A DNA stretch of 64,000 nucleotides from Halictus rubicundus. Its lineage: Eukaryota; Arthropoda; Insecta; Hymenoptera; Halictidae. Within the stretch, counting starts at the first letter, position 1. Each line of letters opens with the position of its first letter. The translations under genes were made by a program, and so were the position numbers. This document shows positions 22,492-33,556 of the stretch, piece after piece. The notes under the pieces are model-generated. The model searched no databases and was not told the origin of the DNA. It worked only from the letters and a program-made list of their open reading frames with translations. The stretch is from the NCBI RefSeq assembly GCF_050948215.1, contig NC_135164.1, positions 6,887,116 to 6,951,115 on the forward strand, in the 5' to 3' direction.

Positions 22492-23490
22492 TCAGTGCTA
22501 AGAGTTCTTGGGTTATCTCGCGCTTCACAACGACCAACGCGCGGTCGCCACGACATTGTCAGCTTTAAACAACTATAACTTCTAAAGTGGGACGAGGTAG
22601 GAAAAGATTTTTGTACGGTTATTTAAAGGAAGTTGTACCGAACGTATTCCTGTTTGTTAGAGCCTGGGATCTTTTGAGATAAAAAAGATCTCCTCCGACA
22701 AACATATAAAATTTTTTTAATCTGTCATGTATCATTCAGCATTATTTTTTAAATATATTATTATTAGTTATCACTAAAAAAATATATGGTTTCTTATTGG
22801 AAAGGAATGCTCTATATCATGCAAAAAAAAATTAAGAGAAAATATGGGACGAGACGATGAGGACATCGCAAAGAACTTAAGCAATTTTTCCTGGTGAAAT
22901 ATGCTACTTTCAAAACTTCATTAATTTCTTCGTGTTCGAGGTCTGTGGACATTTACAAAGCAATACAAGTTGATTAGTTTTCAATTTCGAAAAGTCGACT
23001 TTTTGGTCAAATGTCACTAAATTCTGCGATCCGGACCACTGTGCGGCGTTCTCGATTTACACGGGCAGAGTGACAGTGGGGCGAGGAGGATCGAATTCTG
23101 AAAATAAAATCGTCGGTTTAGGCCCGACTTTTCCACGTGGACGTGTGTCGCACAATGGAAACTAGGATTCTAATTTGCCGTTACGGCGGGAGCATGCAAT
23201 TAGACCGGGCAGAAACGCGTCGGCCGCCGCGTTTTGTGAAGTTTAATTTGAATTTAAAGTTTCGAGAATATTACTGCCGCCGCGCGGAGGCCATTCACGT
23301 GCTTCAAGTGTCTCTTTAATGTTTAATGGTTCATTTCGGAATTATTCGCGGGCTATTCATATGCAAGTAGCACACCAGCTTCCTGCTGTTTCGAGGACCC
23401 CTTTTGTGCAATGACGAACGCTCCGCCAACAACCGGCCGAATCTTTACCGATATTTCGGTCGCTGACGCAAACCGGCGGACGCTTACTAT

Positions 23491-23695
23491 AGACGAGATG
23501 AATTCTCGATATATGTCAACGACACGGGTCTTGTCGGCGTCATGTATCGTCCGGGAGACATACTCGAGCCGTGTTATGTTCGTACTCCTCGAGGCCTCTC
23601 TTCGTCGCTCCTTGCGAGGTATACTCCGCGGTAGTGGGGTTAATTCCGCGACGTTTATCGTCCAGGCATTGGCGACATATATAGAGAAATAGTGC
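23491..23695. repeat. TA-4 MITE, diverged copy
   Basis: The arms gaattctcgatatatgtc (left) and ggcgacatatatagagaaat (right) match the ends of the cleaner copy at 35632-35834 in opposite orientation. The internal words agtggggttaattccgcgac and tttatcgtccaggc are shared too. The outermost bases are decayed. Confidence 0.75.
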
Positions 23696-23916
23696 TTTGC
23701 ACGTGGCAAAGAAAGTTAAAGAATCGGTCGACTTGACAAACTCGATAATTGGGAAGAAGATTGCAAAGATCGCGATTGTACTGTACAGAGATCGTAAGTT
23801 GCCGAGGATCTACGAAATGAACAGGGGCGAGATGATTAGGCTGTTAGCTCTACCTAATCTTCGCTGGGGTGTTCCATCTGTTAGATTATTTATAGCAGTA
23901 CGGTTTCTGTCATCAT

Positions 23917-24088
23917 TAGACTGCGGATCTTTGTGCATTCTTGACAAAAATGGGTAGGCGTATTTTCAAATAGTGGAAGCCGTAGAAAAATTTTAAAATT
24001 ACATTATTTTTAACCTATCACTCCAACCTTTTCAGTCTGTTGCGATTCAGGTAGAAAATTTTTATTTCGCATAAAGATCCGCAGTCTA
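23917..24088. mobile_element. TA-5 MITE (GACTGCGGATC ends)
   Basis: It begins TAGACTGCGGATCTTTGTGC and ends GCATAAAGATCCGCAGTCTA. The TIRs are nearly perfect over 20 bp and the element is 172 bp. Taking TA as the duplication, the ends are GACTGCGG. A diverged copy is at 57191-57353, and a lone end is near 15356-15374. Confidence 0.8.
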
Positions 24089-25029
24089 GTCATCATCTAT
24101 TAGACTGTTTACAATAATGTGTTAATCGCTTGTACTGTGACATCGAGTCAGGCACGTGATGAAGATTTTCAACACGTTAAACATGTATGTTAAAATTCTA
24201 TTTTGTTGTCGATGTACACATAGTCATTGGAGAATACATAGAATAAACATAAACTACTTTCTTCTTCTAGAAAATTATAAACGACAAGGAAGGTTCCAAT
24301 CACTGTGACCGTAGAATAACCTGTTGTGCAAGGGGTTGGCATAGTTTGCAGATGCTCGTCGATTGACGATCTCTGTGCGACGAAAGAGATCGAGAAAGTT
24401 ATAGCCGGGCGAGTTTCCGGGAAAATCTGCATGACTAAAATCAAGCGTGTATTGTGTTGAATCATCGGTAGCCTGCGGACGACAGAGGACGACAGAGGAA
24501 CATTGCAGGAAGGGGCCACTAACGACCGAGTTCCGCTGTTTTGCTAATTATCCAAGCTCATCCAATCTCGCCGCTCGAGGAACCCTTTATCCTCCTGGGC
24601 TGCCCTGCCGTACCGGTAACTCTCGTCATCCCCTCTCCTCCTTCTTCTTCGGTTAGCGTCCAGCTCTTTCGCGCATCCTTGTGTATCGCACACCCTCACG
24701 AGAAACGATCGTTAGTCAAGGACCTCTCGCGAGGCAGCTACTTCGCTCTTGGGATTATCGATCAGACCGCCGAACCAGGTGTGACTGCAGCCTTCGTCTT
24801 CGCCGGAGGAGTTCGTCCGGGAATTTAAAGCGATCGGACCCCGTCGCGAAACGTGCTTTCTATATTCCGTGTTTGCGGAACCAGTCCAACCGTGTAACGA
24901 GCCGCCTTTGTTCTTTTTCCACCGTCCCGTCCCATCCTCTTTCCCGTTCCCTCGACGACCAAGACGGATTTGCGTTTCGATGTCGAGCTATTTCGCCGAA
25001 CCCGCCGCCAATCGCGAGTCACCGAACGA
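24089..25029. other. Unique sequence, no gene recognised
   Basis: ORFs such as 24681-25043 on the plus strand and 24190-24519 on the minus strand have no domain. The right part is GC-rich and leads into the tandem duplication. Confidence 0.4.
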
Positions 25030-25420
25030 CATATGTACAGTAGCGCACGGTTAAATTTACACGAGTCAGCCCCACCCTTCTCTCAATATGTCTTAAGCTC
25101 CAACAAGCTACTTTTGTAGACAAGGACAGTTCCTGGAAGAAAAAGATGCCCTGATGTAAATTTAACCGTGCAGGTGTTCTGCGAGACCTGTCGCCAATCG
25201 CAGGTCGCGGATCGAAATATGTACCATACAGTAGCGCACGGTTAAATTTACACGAGTCAGCCCCACCCTTCTCTCAATATGTCTTAAGCTCCACCAAGCT
25301 ACCTTTGTAGACAAGGACAGTTCCTGGAAGAAAAAGATGTCCTGATGTAAATTTAACCGTGCAGGTGTTCCACGAGACCTGTCGCCAATCGCGAGTCGCC
25401 GAACGAAATATGTAGAGTAC
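25030..25420. repeat. Two-copy tandem duplication, 191-bp period, each copy with palindromic ends
   Basis: tagcgcacgg recurs at 25041 and 25232. Each copy contains gcacggttaaatttaca near its start and the inverted tgtaaatttaaccgtgc near its end (about 130 bp apart). The intervening words tctcaatatgtcttaagctcc and gacaaggacagttcctgg are shared. The flank gccaatcgcgagtc is present before, between and after the copies, so a MITE-like hairpin plus its flank was duplicated together. Confidence 0.9.
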
Positions 25421-25439
25421 AAGTCAAGTCATCAAAATA

Positions 25440-26674
25440 TTAGGTTGGCAAGAAAGTAATTTCGGTTTTCACTAATAGACTGGCTTTATGTCTTGTTTGA
25501 TTGACATTTCATAACTGCATCTTTTAGGTTACTTTTGAAGCAAATTACACGTAATTTTGATTAAAATTGTTAGTTCTGTGTCAATTTGAACATGGAGTGC
25601 AAAAACGAACATTATAGGCACATATTGCTTTTCTATTTCCGTAGAGGTAAAAAAGCTGCCGGGGCTCGCAAAGATACATGTGAAGTTTATGGTGTGGATT
25701 GCTTAACAGAACGCACGTGCCAGAATTGGTTTAAAAAATTCCGTTCTGGAAATTTCTCACTTGAACACGACCAACGTTCTGGTCGACCATCTGAAGTTGA
25801 CGATGACCAAATGAAAGCGATTATTGAATCGGATCGTCATATAACTGTCCGAGAGATTGCAGACAGGTTTAATGTCTCGCATACAACTATAGAATATCGT
25901 TTAAAAAGTCTCGGAATCGTTAGGAAGCTCGATATTTGGGTTCCACACGAATTGCAAGAGATTCACTTCACGCAACGCATCAACATACGCGATATGCATC
26001 TCATACGAAATGAAATCGAGCCTTTTCTGAAGCGAATCATCACTGGTGATGAGAAATGGGTTGTTTGCAATAACACAACTCGAAAACGATCATGGTCGAA
26101 GCGTGATGAATCAGCCCAAACCACGCCGAAAGCTGAATTGCACCAAAAGAAGATCATGTTGTCAGTTTGGTGGGATTACAAAGGTATTGTGTATTTTGAG
26201 GTTCTCCCAAGGAACCAAACCATCAATTCAGATGTTTATTGTCGACAACTAACAAAACTGGACATAGCAATCAAAGAAAAACGGCCAGAATTGGCAAATC
26301 GCAAAGGAATCGTGTTCCACCATGACAACGCTAGGCCACACGCATCTTTGGTAACACGTGAAAACCGTATAGCCCTGACATTGCACCATCAGATTATCAT
26401 TTATTCCGAAGTTTACAAAACTCTTTGAATGGTAAAACTTTCAGTAATGATGATGGTCTGAAGTCGCACTTGGATCAGTTTTTCACCGAAAAGGATCAGA
26501 AGTTTTATGAGCGCGGAATTATGAAGCTACCAGAAAGATGGCAAAATATCATAGAACAAGATGGAAAATATTTTATTGGTTAAAGTGCATTGCTTTGAAT
26601 GAATTTTATACGATGAACTAAAATTGGATTTTATTTCACCTAAAAATACCGAAATTACTTATGGTTCCCCGTAA
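25440..26674 (+). mobile_element. Mariner element, cecropia-like, copy 2
   Basis: The left TIR starts TTAGGTTGGCAAGAAAGTAA after TA (25438-25439). The right TIR keeps only its inner half (ccgaaattactt, to 26660). The outer 14 bases read atggttccccgtaa instead of the expected complement of TTAGGTTGGCAAAA, although TA still follows. The 5' untranslated part lacks about 34 bp found in copy 1. It is otherwise very similar to 5569-6845. Confidence 0.93.
25592..26583 (+). pseudogene. Mariner transposase (D,D34D), frameshifted near the C-terminus
   Basis: It starts at ATG 25592 (MECKNEHYRH). The frame stays open through the HTH, WVPHELQE, ITGDEKW and HHDNARPH. After LVTREN it loses 37 net bases relative to copy 1 (near 26367), which removes the SELGWEVMSHPPYS stretch and shifts the frame. 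The open frame then stops at about 26428. The third aspartate (PSDYHLF) and the tail survive in another frame to a stop at 26581-26583 (IIEQDGKYFIG). Copies 1 and 2 carry different breaks, so an intact ancestor can be recognised from their alignment. Confidence 0.93.
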
Positions 26675-28389
26675 TATTTTCGAAACCGCGGAACCTCGTA
26701 AGAAAAGTTGATTCCGTTTTGTCCATAAAATTCCGTTTAGGGCGGCCACAAATGCGCTGTATCCGTTGTGTAGCTGGCTCGCTGCGTTCGCGAGTTTGCA
26801 TAAACATAACCTGCTAGTCTATTAGCAGCAGGTGCTAGCTCGAACCAGAGTTTCGACAAATTCGCTGCCCTCCACGAACGTGTTAATGACGCGGTGCTGT
26901 TGCAAGCGTGTTAGTTTCCTTGCGAACGAAGACGCGGACGGAGACGAGGATGGAACAGGAGGAGCTCGATTTGTTCGCGAGTTTGCGAGCGACGCTTAGC
27001 AAGCACTGCTCGAAATGTTCGCGAATGGTGGTGGACAGAACCAACGAGCACACGATTCATCTGGCTTGCTAATGTTCACGAACGTCGCGCCGCGCCGCGT
27101 CGCGTCGCGTGCAGCGTCAGCGATTCGCGCGGAAACGCTCGAACAGGCTAGTGAAATATAGTTTTAATTTTCCGCGAACGCGTTTTAATATTTGGCCGTG
27201 TACGCCGCCGCGACTTGGGTACACCGTGGCGGCCGAACCGGAAGGAGAAAATTCGGCGAGAAGGAAGGCGGAAAAGAGAGAATATTCGATGGCTCGTGAA
27301 ACTCGTCGCCGCCGGTTCGGCGGGTTAGTTAAATTATTAAAATAAATCACGCGTATTGTTTTGCCGGGCAGGTCTGCTTTACCGTGACCGTTTCGAAATA
27401 CACGGTTTTATGCTTTCTAGTCGAGCGTGTCCGCGGAATAGTGCGTAATTAATATGCAGGCGGGGCGAAACGAATGGATCTGTATATCAATGTGGTTATT
27501 CGACCAAGTGCGTCGACCGGCCGCCGTAGACTCTGAGTTTCCTGCTCGCGCTTCCAGTTGATTCGTCGAGCAACCAGAGACGTGTTTCATTTACAAACGA
27601 TACGTTCTATCCCGTCGGTGTTGTCTCGGATGAAACGACGTAACGAATGACGGACGAGAGCGATTTATTTGAGAAAAGAGATCCGACGCTGCCCTCGTAA
27701 AGTAATTCGATCCGAGCCGCCGCGCCGCGCCGCGTCGCGGCACGTTTTATTTTCAGTTACAAATCCCGGCGACCGTACTCTCACGAACTTTTTGAAATGT
27801 CTATTTATACTCTAGGTTCAGCAGTCAAGAAACTTTCGGGCGAGTTCTATGAAATGGTACTTAAATTGTTTCAAAAGTACCGGGAGAAAGACGGCCAGTT
27901 CGAGTGGTCTGGAAGAGCTTCTTCAAACTTGGAATCCAGCAGCCCATGTCGCTGACATCGTTCAATTTTCTTCGATCCGACCGACGAACAGCACAAATAA
28001 AGACGAACGCGTTATTCGCTGGGCTCGGCCGCTTCGATTTTCGACGTTTATTTATTTATGAGGATGACCGCGACAACTGTTCGCGCGAAGAGAGCGATCA
28101 TTGTCCCGATATACGCGTATCAACACTTCGAAATGTCAATCACAGTCAGTCGAAAAAGTCTGCGTATTTTAGAACAGAATTAGTTTCTCAGAATGCGTTT
28201 AAACTCTTAAGTACCGTACGCCAATATAGTGGTATCCGTGGAAAGCATCGGTTGGAAGGGTACGAACCACTATAGTGGCTTTTCTGCTAAAGCTCCAGAT
28301 TTCTATTTTTGCAAACCTTCATTCATTTTTCCAATTTCGCATTACGGGAAATTCTACCAACTGAAGCGTCTCTAAAAATTTTTTTTTCG
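26675..28389. other. Unique GC-rich sequence, no gene recognised
   Basis: CpG-rich with small GC tandems (27085-27110, 27720-27740). ORFs of 70-123 codons lack domains. A word related to the 44-bp tandem (actatagtggcttt) appears at about 28268-28282. Confidence 0.45.
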
Positions 28390-28605
28390 TCAGCGAATCT
28401 TCCGTAGATTCAAAGATTGAAGTTTCCCCATTACGGTGACATAAAAGAACTTGACCTACGATTTTTTTAATCGTTTCATTAAGGTTAAAATGAACCACTA
28501 CAATGACTCATTTCTGTTCCATAAAACAGTGCAAAAAATCGTACATCAATTTTTAAGATGTAAAGGGGAGGCTTCGATCTTCAAATCGGTGGAAGATTCG
28601 TTCAG
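28390..28605. repeat. Diverged foldback repeat
   Basis: The left arm (gcgaatcttccgtagattc ... acctacgatttttt) and the right arm (aaaaaatcgtacatcaattt ... ggaagattcg) pair as imperfect inverted copies around a short loop near 28480-28530. The 141-codon ORF on the plus strand runs through this hairpin and is not taken as a gene. Confidence 0.55.
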
Positions 28606-30677
28606 GAAAAAAGTTTGTTCTCGCAGAGGTTTCAATTTACAGCATTTTTGGGAAAAATGGGTCTTCAGTTTCTCGTCTGTTGCATCGTGTAAAACTATAT
28701 CCGGGGAAAATGAATATCGGTGTGCGAATCTTCAAGCTTCAAAACGAGTCCGAGTTTATTGCCGCGAAAATGTGTGGCAAATTAAGTGCACGAAAGTGCA
28801 ATCTGACACCCGGTTTTCTCCTAAAAATCGTGCACATCTCTTTCGCATATATCGAGGGCATCGCAGGGTACTTTGACGCGGAGGGCGACGCCGCGGGAAA
28901 TTTCTCCATATATCTTGTCGCGGTGTCGTCGGAAGCAGAAGAAGGATAGGCGGTGCGGCGAGCCGAAATTTTCGGCCTCGGTTCCCACCCACTTGCCAGA
29001 TAGCGGTCGCATCCTTTTTGTTTCGCCTAACCCGGCCCCTCGCCTCGGTTTCCAGTTACGCCGCGAGTTTCGCCGACTCGCAAACTTTATCGGACTCCAA
29101 TGATGCATCGTCCGGAAACGGCGAGGGTAGTTCCTGGTCGGAAGTGCGGCGCATACGTACAACCCTCGCCTCACCTACATGCATACTCTGCTCCCGTGTT
29201 ATTGTGTCTGGCCACGATACAGTCGTACGCGCATAAATACTTTGCATTCGTTAGCAACGACAAAGCGTCGTCGAACCGGACAAGTGTAACTTTCCTCCTG
29301 GTAGCAAAAACCTCGAAAAGATTCGGTTTTTGACGATGATGTCCCACAACAAAAAATCTAAAAAAAGTTGACGACACTGCCCGTCATGGTACTTCATCAG
29401 GGCACTAAACAGTAGAGTAGCATGTTTTCATATTTTTCAGAAATCTACATTTTTCCGATTTTTCTGGGGGGTTTTCATTTTTTACGTCCACAGTTTGCAA
29501 CAAAAAGATCGGAAAAAATTCTCAAAAAGCTGTCTTGGGATCCAAAATATGCCACACTTTTTTCAGAATTTTAGGAAGCATCAGAGTGCGGAAAATGCGC
29601 GAAATCTGATATACCCTGTAACTACCCTCACGGGCAAGATAGGGGGTTGAAATTTTACTCAGAGGGGTTTTTCTTGGTCAGCTTTCTAATGGTTCATTGA
29701 AAAACCTCTAAGGGCAGTTTTTTGACCATCTCAATCGGCCAGGCCCTTTTAGTATGTATTAATATTTTCAATTTGTCGTTTGCAAGAACGTGCAACTGAA
29801 GATTTTTCAAGCGGACGCGGCAATTTGCAGGTTGTTTTTTTCCCCCTCGTAGCTCGGCAATTAGTCGTCGATACGACTGGTTAAAGGACGAAGGACGGCC
29901 CTCGAGGACGTTCTCTGTCGTCCTCTTCGAGGATCGAATTATCTGCTTAATGGGTGGTAATTGCTGCAAAGCTGCACTTACCGCAGCAGCTGCTCGTGCT
30001 TCCACTTGGCGCAATTAGGTGCTCCATCCGGAACAACCACTTTTCTGCAGTCATTAGAAGGGCGTAACGAAATTTTGGAATTTTCGAGGGGGCTTTCGCC
30101 TCGTTTTTATTAATCGCGTTTACGCGTGCGCGCGCGCGCGCGCGGCTGTACGCCGGCGTTTTATAATATCATGAAAATTTTACAAGAGTCGAACGTTCGT
30201 AATCGCGCAGCTTTCCGCGCGGGGCGCGTCGGTAACGGAACGTTTACGAGCGTCGAAACGATCGCAATTTACACTCGCGAGCCCTAGTTTGCTCGCCGCT
30301 GCCGTTCGTATATCGTTGAATCCCTTCCAGGGCGAATGTAAGGGAAGGAACGGCTCCGCTCTGTGTTCGTTAATTCCACGACGGCGAGGTTCGTTCGTTA
30401 ATCTCGACCGCCTTTTCCAGGTAGAGTTTAGTGGCCCACGGCATGGGACAATAACGCGGTTGATTGTGATGGAACCCGCGCCGCGGCGCTGGTATTAGAA
30501 GCTCATTGTTCCGCGGAGCCGCTTTTCCCTTTACTTCATCCCCTTCAACTTATTCCCGAGTTCTAATGTCGATGCATGATTCCACCGGGAACTTCTTGGA
30601 TCTGTTTTCCTTTCTGGTATTGTGGAAAACGCCGAGCTGATTGCGCCCGCAATTCATTCAGGCAACAAATTTTATAC
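28606..30677. other. Unique sequence, no gene recognised
   Basis: A (GC)n run lies at about 30125-30145. ORFs on the minus strand at 28821-29174 and 29694-30014 (106 codons, alanine-rich start) have no recognisable domain. Confidence 0.4.
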
Positions 30678-30830
30678 AGTGACTGCCACTAATATTCGGA
30701 CGCTCTTGAAAATCCCATAACTTTGTCACATATTGGACCATGCTACTTGAATTTTTTTTTGAGAAGTTAGAACAATTGGATCGCTGCATAAAAAATGTTC
30801 GTGTCAAAATGAAAAGAACGCAGGCCTAAA
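30678..30830. repeat. TA-1 foldback end, fragment
   Basis: It begins tacagtgactgccactaatattcggacgctc-type sequence and contains aactttgtcacatattgga and gaagttagaacaattgg, the reverse of 8600-8747. Confidence 0.75.
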
Positions 30831-31027
30831 GTGGCGTGCAAAAGTCCCCACTCTTTAAAAACGAATAACTTTTTTAAGATTGGTTCAAGGATTTGTTTGA
30901 ATTAATTTAGCATAGGAGCCCACTTGTTCTCGCATCGGAACTGTTCTGCTTTTTGGTATTGTAATAAGAAATATTCTGTACACCAGTAAAATTTGTTTTA
31001 TCTTCCAGCCAGTGTACGCCATTGCAG

Positions 31028-31163
31028 TGGCTTTCCTCTATGTCATCTTCTTGAACGATACGCTACTATAGTGGCTTCCGTCTATGTCATCTTCTTGAAC
31101 GATACGACGCTATAGTGGCTTTTGTCTATGTCATCTTCTTGAACGATACGACGCTATAGTGGC
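31028..31163. repeat. 44-bp tandem repeat, three units
   Basis: tctatgtcatcttcttgaac starts at 31037, 31081 and 31125 (period exactly 44). Each unit ends with a variant of ctatagtggcttt. 44 is not a multiple of 3, and no frame stays open across the units. Confidence 0.95.
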
Positions 31164-31453
31164 ACACTTGTTCTCACGTTGAAAGCCATGTATGTTACAC
31201 ATATACCACGGCGATGTTCTTTCAAATTTTTTGTATAATGGTATATGAAATATCCGTAGCTACAAGGATAATTAAATGGTTGATTTCTTTTCGACTTTGA
31301 AATTGTTGACATTTTAAATACTACTTCATAGAAAATGATCGAATAAATTGCTTAATTTAAGCGTATAAAGTGGACCTCCGTTTATACAGGGTGTTCCAAA
31401 ACTGTTATCCTTGAAGGGGATTGAAGGTCTCACACACTTTTTCACCCCTCACG

Positions 31454-31528
31454 GGGTGTACCCCTAGTGGGGATAATTCCGCGACCTTTATCGTAGAGGC
31501 CTCGGCGACTTATACCCCGGATTCACTG
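31454..31528. repeat. TA-4 MITE, terminal fragment
   Basis: agtggggataattccgcgac, tttatcgtagaggc and the terminal attcactg followed by TA match one half of 35632-35834. Confidence 0.65.
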
Positions 31529-31760
31529 TACTACTAAATGAACGAAAAATCATAATCAGTGGGGAGATAAATGGAGTTCTACTGTATTGCAAAAACGGTG
31601 AAAAATTTAGATAAATTCAATTTTGTTGCTCGCATAAACCCACCCATGCCAGTCTCTTTCAGCGGTAAAATCAAACTGCTTTCATCCTGATGTTAGCGTC
31701 TGGTAGTAAATTTCGATTTATGCTCGCGCAGTGATACCTTCTCGTTAACCAGAGGAAAAA

Positions 31761-31786
31761 GAAGAAGAAGAAGAAGAAGAAGAAGA
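31761..31786. repeat. (GAA)n microsatellite
   Basis: About eight GAA units in a row, preceded by an A-rich run. The lysine- or phenylalanine-rich peptides here are translated microsatellite. Confidence 0.95.
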
Positions 31787-32584
31787 TACTTATCAAGATA
31801 CCGAGATACGCAATGAGGCATCGCTGCAGCCTGTTGACCTGTATTCGCCGGCTTCTAAACAGAATCCCGTGTTCCGATGAGTCGTAAGCCAGCTTGCGAC
31901 CCAGGTCCGCATCATGCTGCTCGCGCACGCTTCCGCTAACTTTTCTTAGACATTGGAAAGCAATCGCTTTCGTAGCTCGGCGGTTTTAACGTCGATCAGA
32001 TTAGAGAAGTATACGAGGCGTTCCGAGATTGCTGCGTAAGTTCACGGGGTTCGCCGGCCATGCTGTTTCCCCGGAAACTTGTTCGGGAGAAGTTTTTTCC
32101 CTCCTCGAAACTCGAACGTTTCCAATAACGCAGCGCCTGTACATGTTGCGCATCGTAGACCGCACACCCCTGTGTACCCTGTGTCCCGTATCTAACGGGA
32201 GTCTCGGAGACCTATTCGCGGGCACGACAAACCGACAATCTCATCTCCGCATAAACACATTCCTCCTTCCACAAACAAGGGCGAAGAGGCGATGCTCGGA
32301 GCTCTTTAATTAACGTCTCTGACAACGTGGCGCGTCCTAGCGAGCTAACCGGCTCAGAGTGTCGAAGACGCTACACGGTTTTCGACATCGGACGCATTCG
32401 AACGTGCTCCTTCTCGCAGGGACATTATTGCAGGGTTATGAATGCGACACTGTGTTAGAGTGATTGTTTAGAGCGACTGTGGACGCGACATAGTGGCGCC
32501 AACGTGTTTGGGACCGGCGTGAACGGGAGTCTGTTTCAGCTGAAGTGTGAAAGAAGAGTTTTTGGGTCTCGGTGGGTCGAGGTT

Positions 32585-32745
32585 GAGGGCCAAGGGTAGT
32601 CACCTGACTTTTGCAGAGTCAGCAGATCGGTAATTGTTGTATAATTTTCGCTCACAGCCTTCAGACACTGACTTAAGGGCCCGGGATAGTCACGTGACTT
32701 TTTAATTAATAATTTCCGTTCACAGCCTTCAGCCACTGACTCAAC
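32585..32745. repeat. Imperfect two-copy direct repeat (about 85-90 bp)
   Basis: Words shared in the same order are gtagtcacctgactttt / atagtcacgtgactttt, then taattgttgtataattttcgctcacagccttcag against taataatttccgttcacagccttcag, then acactgactta / ccactgactca. Confidence 0.7.
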
Positions 32746-32865
32746 ACGTTCACGCCAGTAAAAATTTCAGTGAGCTGCAAATATAGACAGGCAATTTTTC
32801 TTGAAACTAGTTGTACTATCCGAAATCTGATTAGACGTAAACAATAATAATAAGTTAACTGTCAT

Positions 32866-33556
32866 TAAATATTCTCATATAAGGACGAAAAGTTTTTGTC
32901 GGTAACGTCGCCATTCTACCTTATCGCGAATCTACGGAGTCTTGGCCAACTTCGAACGCTTATATTACCAAATATCTGCATAACCTCGTTGGTTTATGAC
33001 CAGCGCGCGCTAGATTGAACCTTCCTCTTTCGAATGAGCCCTTTCCCAGCGAAAAATACTCTCATGTAAGGACGAAAAGTTGTAAAACCATTTTTCGCCT
33101 ATTTTTGTCGGTAACGTCGCCACTCTACCTTATCGCGAATCTACGGAGTCTTGGCCAACTTCGAACGCTTATATTACCAAATATCTGCATAACCTCGTTG
33201 GTTTATGACCAGCGCGCGCTAGATTGAACCTTCCTCTTTCGAATGAGCCCTTTCCCAGCGAAAAATACTCTCATGTAAGGACGAAAAGTTGTAAAACCAT
33301 TTTTCGCCTATTTTTGTCGGTAACGTCGCCACTCTACCTTATCGCGAATCTACGGAGTCTTGGCCCACTTCGAACGCTTATATTACCAAATATCTGCATA
33401 ATCTCGTCGGTTTATGACCACCGCGCGGTAGATTGAACCTTCCTCTTTCGAATGAGACCTTTCCCAGCGAAAAATACTCTCATGTAAGGACGAAAAGTTG
33501 TAAAACCATTTTTCGCCTATTTTTGTCGGTAACGTGGCCACTCTACCTTATCGCGA
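32866..33556. repeat. 209-bp satellite array, about 3.3 units
   Basis: ttcctctttcgaatgag recurs at a 209-bp spacing, as do aatactctcatgtaaggacg, cactctaccttatcgcg and gcataacctcgttgg. The first unit is shorter because it lacks the gttgtaaaaccatttttcgc word. The two near-identical 70-codon ORFs are the same satellite read across unit joins. Dispersed relatives are at about 51600-51700 and 53960-54200. Confidence 0.95.

Larger units (their letters stand above)
21202..23028 (-). mobile_element. Unassigned DNA transposon relic with perfect 21-bp TIRs
   Basis: The first 21 bases (21202-21222, starting CGCAGAATTTAGTGACATTT) and the last 21 (23008-23028) are perfect inverted copies. Beyond them the arms diverge. 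Inside are a nested TA-2 MITE (21528-21930) and, on the minus strand, an open frame of about 150 codons that looks like conserved protein. Without the nested MITE the element is about 1.4 kb. I see no clean target duplication: CCGG precedes the left end, and ATCCGG follows the right. The superfamily is unknown to me. Confidence 0.7.
31165..32584. other. Unique sequence with one MITE end and a microsatellite
   Basis: It contains a lone CAGGGTGTTCC-type terminus after TA near 31386, the TA-4 fragment at 31454-31528 and the GAA run at 31761-31786. No gene is recognised. Confidence 0.4.

Noticed and set aside
28451..28876. 141-codon plus-strand ORF
   Set aside because: It runs through a diverged foldback hairpin (28390-28605) and shows no domain.
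29694..30014. 106-codon minus-strand ORF with an alanine-rich start
   Set aside because: No family features, no splice signals and no repeat ends; kept only as unexplained open sequence.
33015..33436. Two nearly identical 70-codon ORFs in tandem
   Set aside because: They are the same frame read across joins of the 209-bp satellite; the unit length is not a multiple of three.
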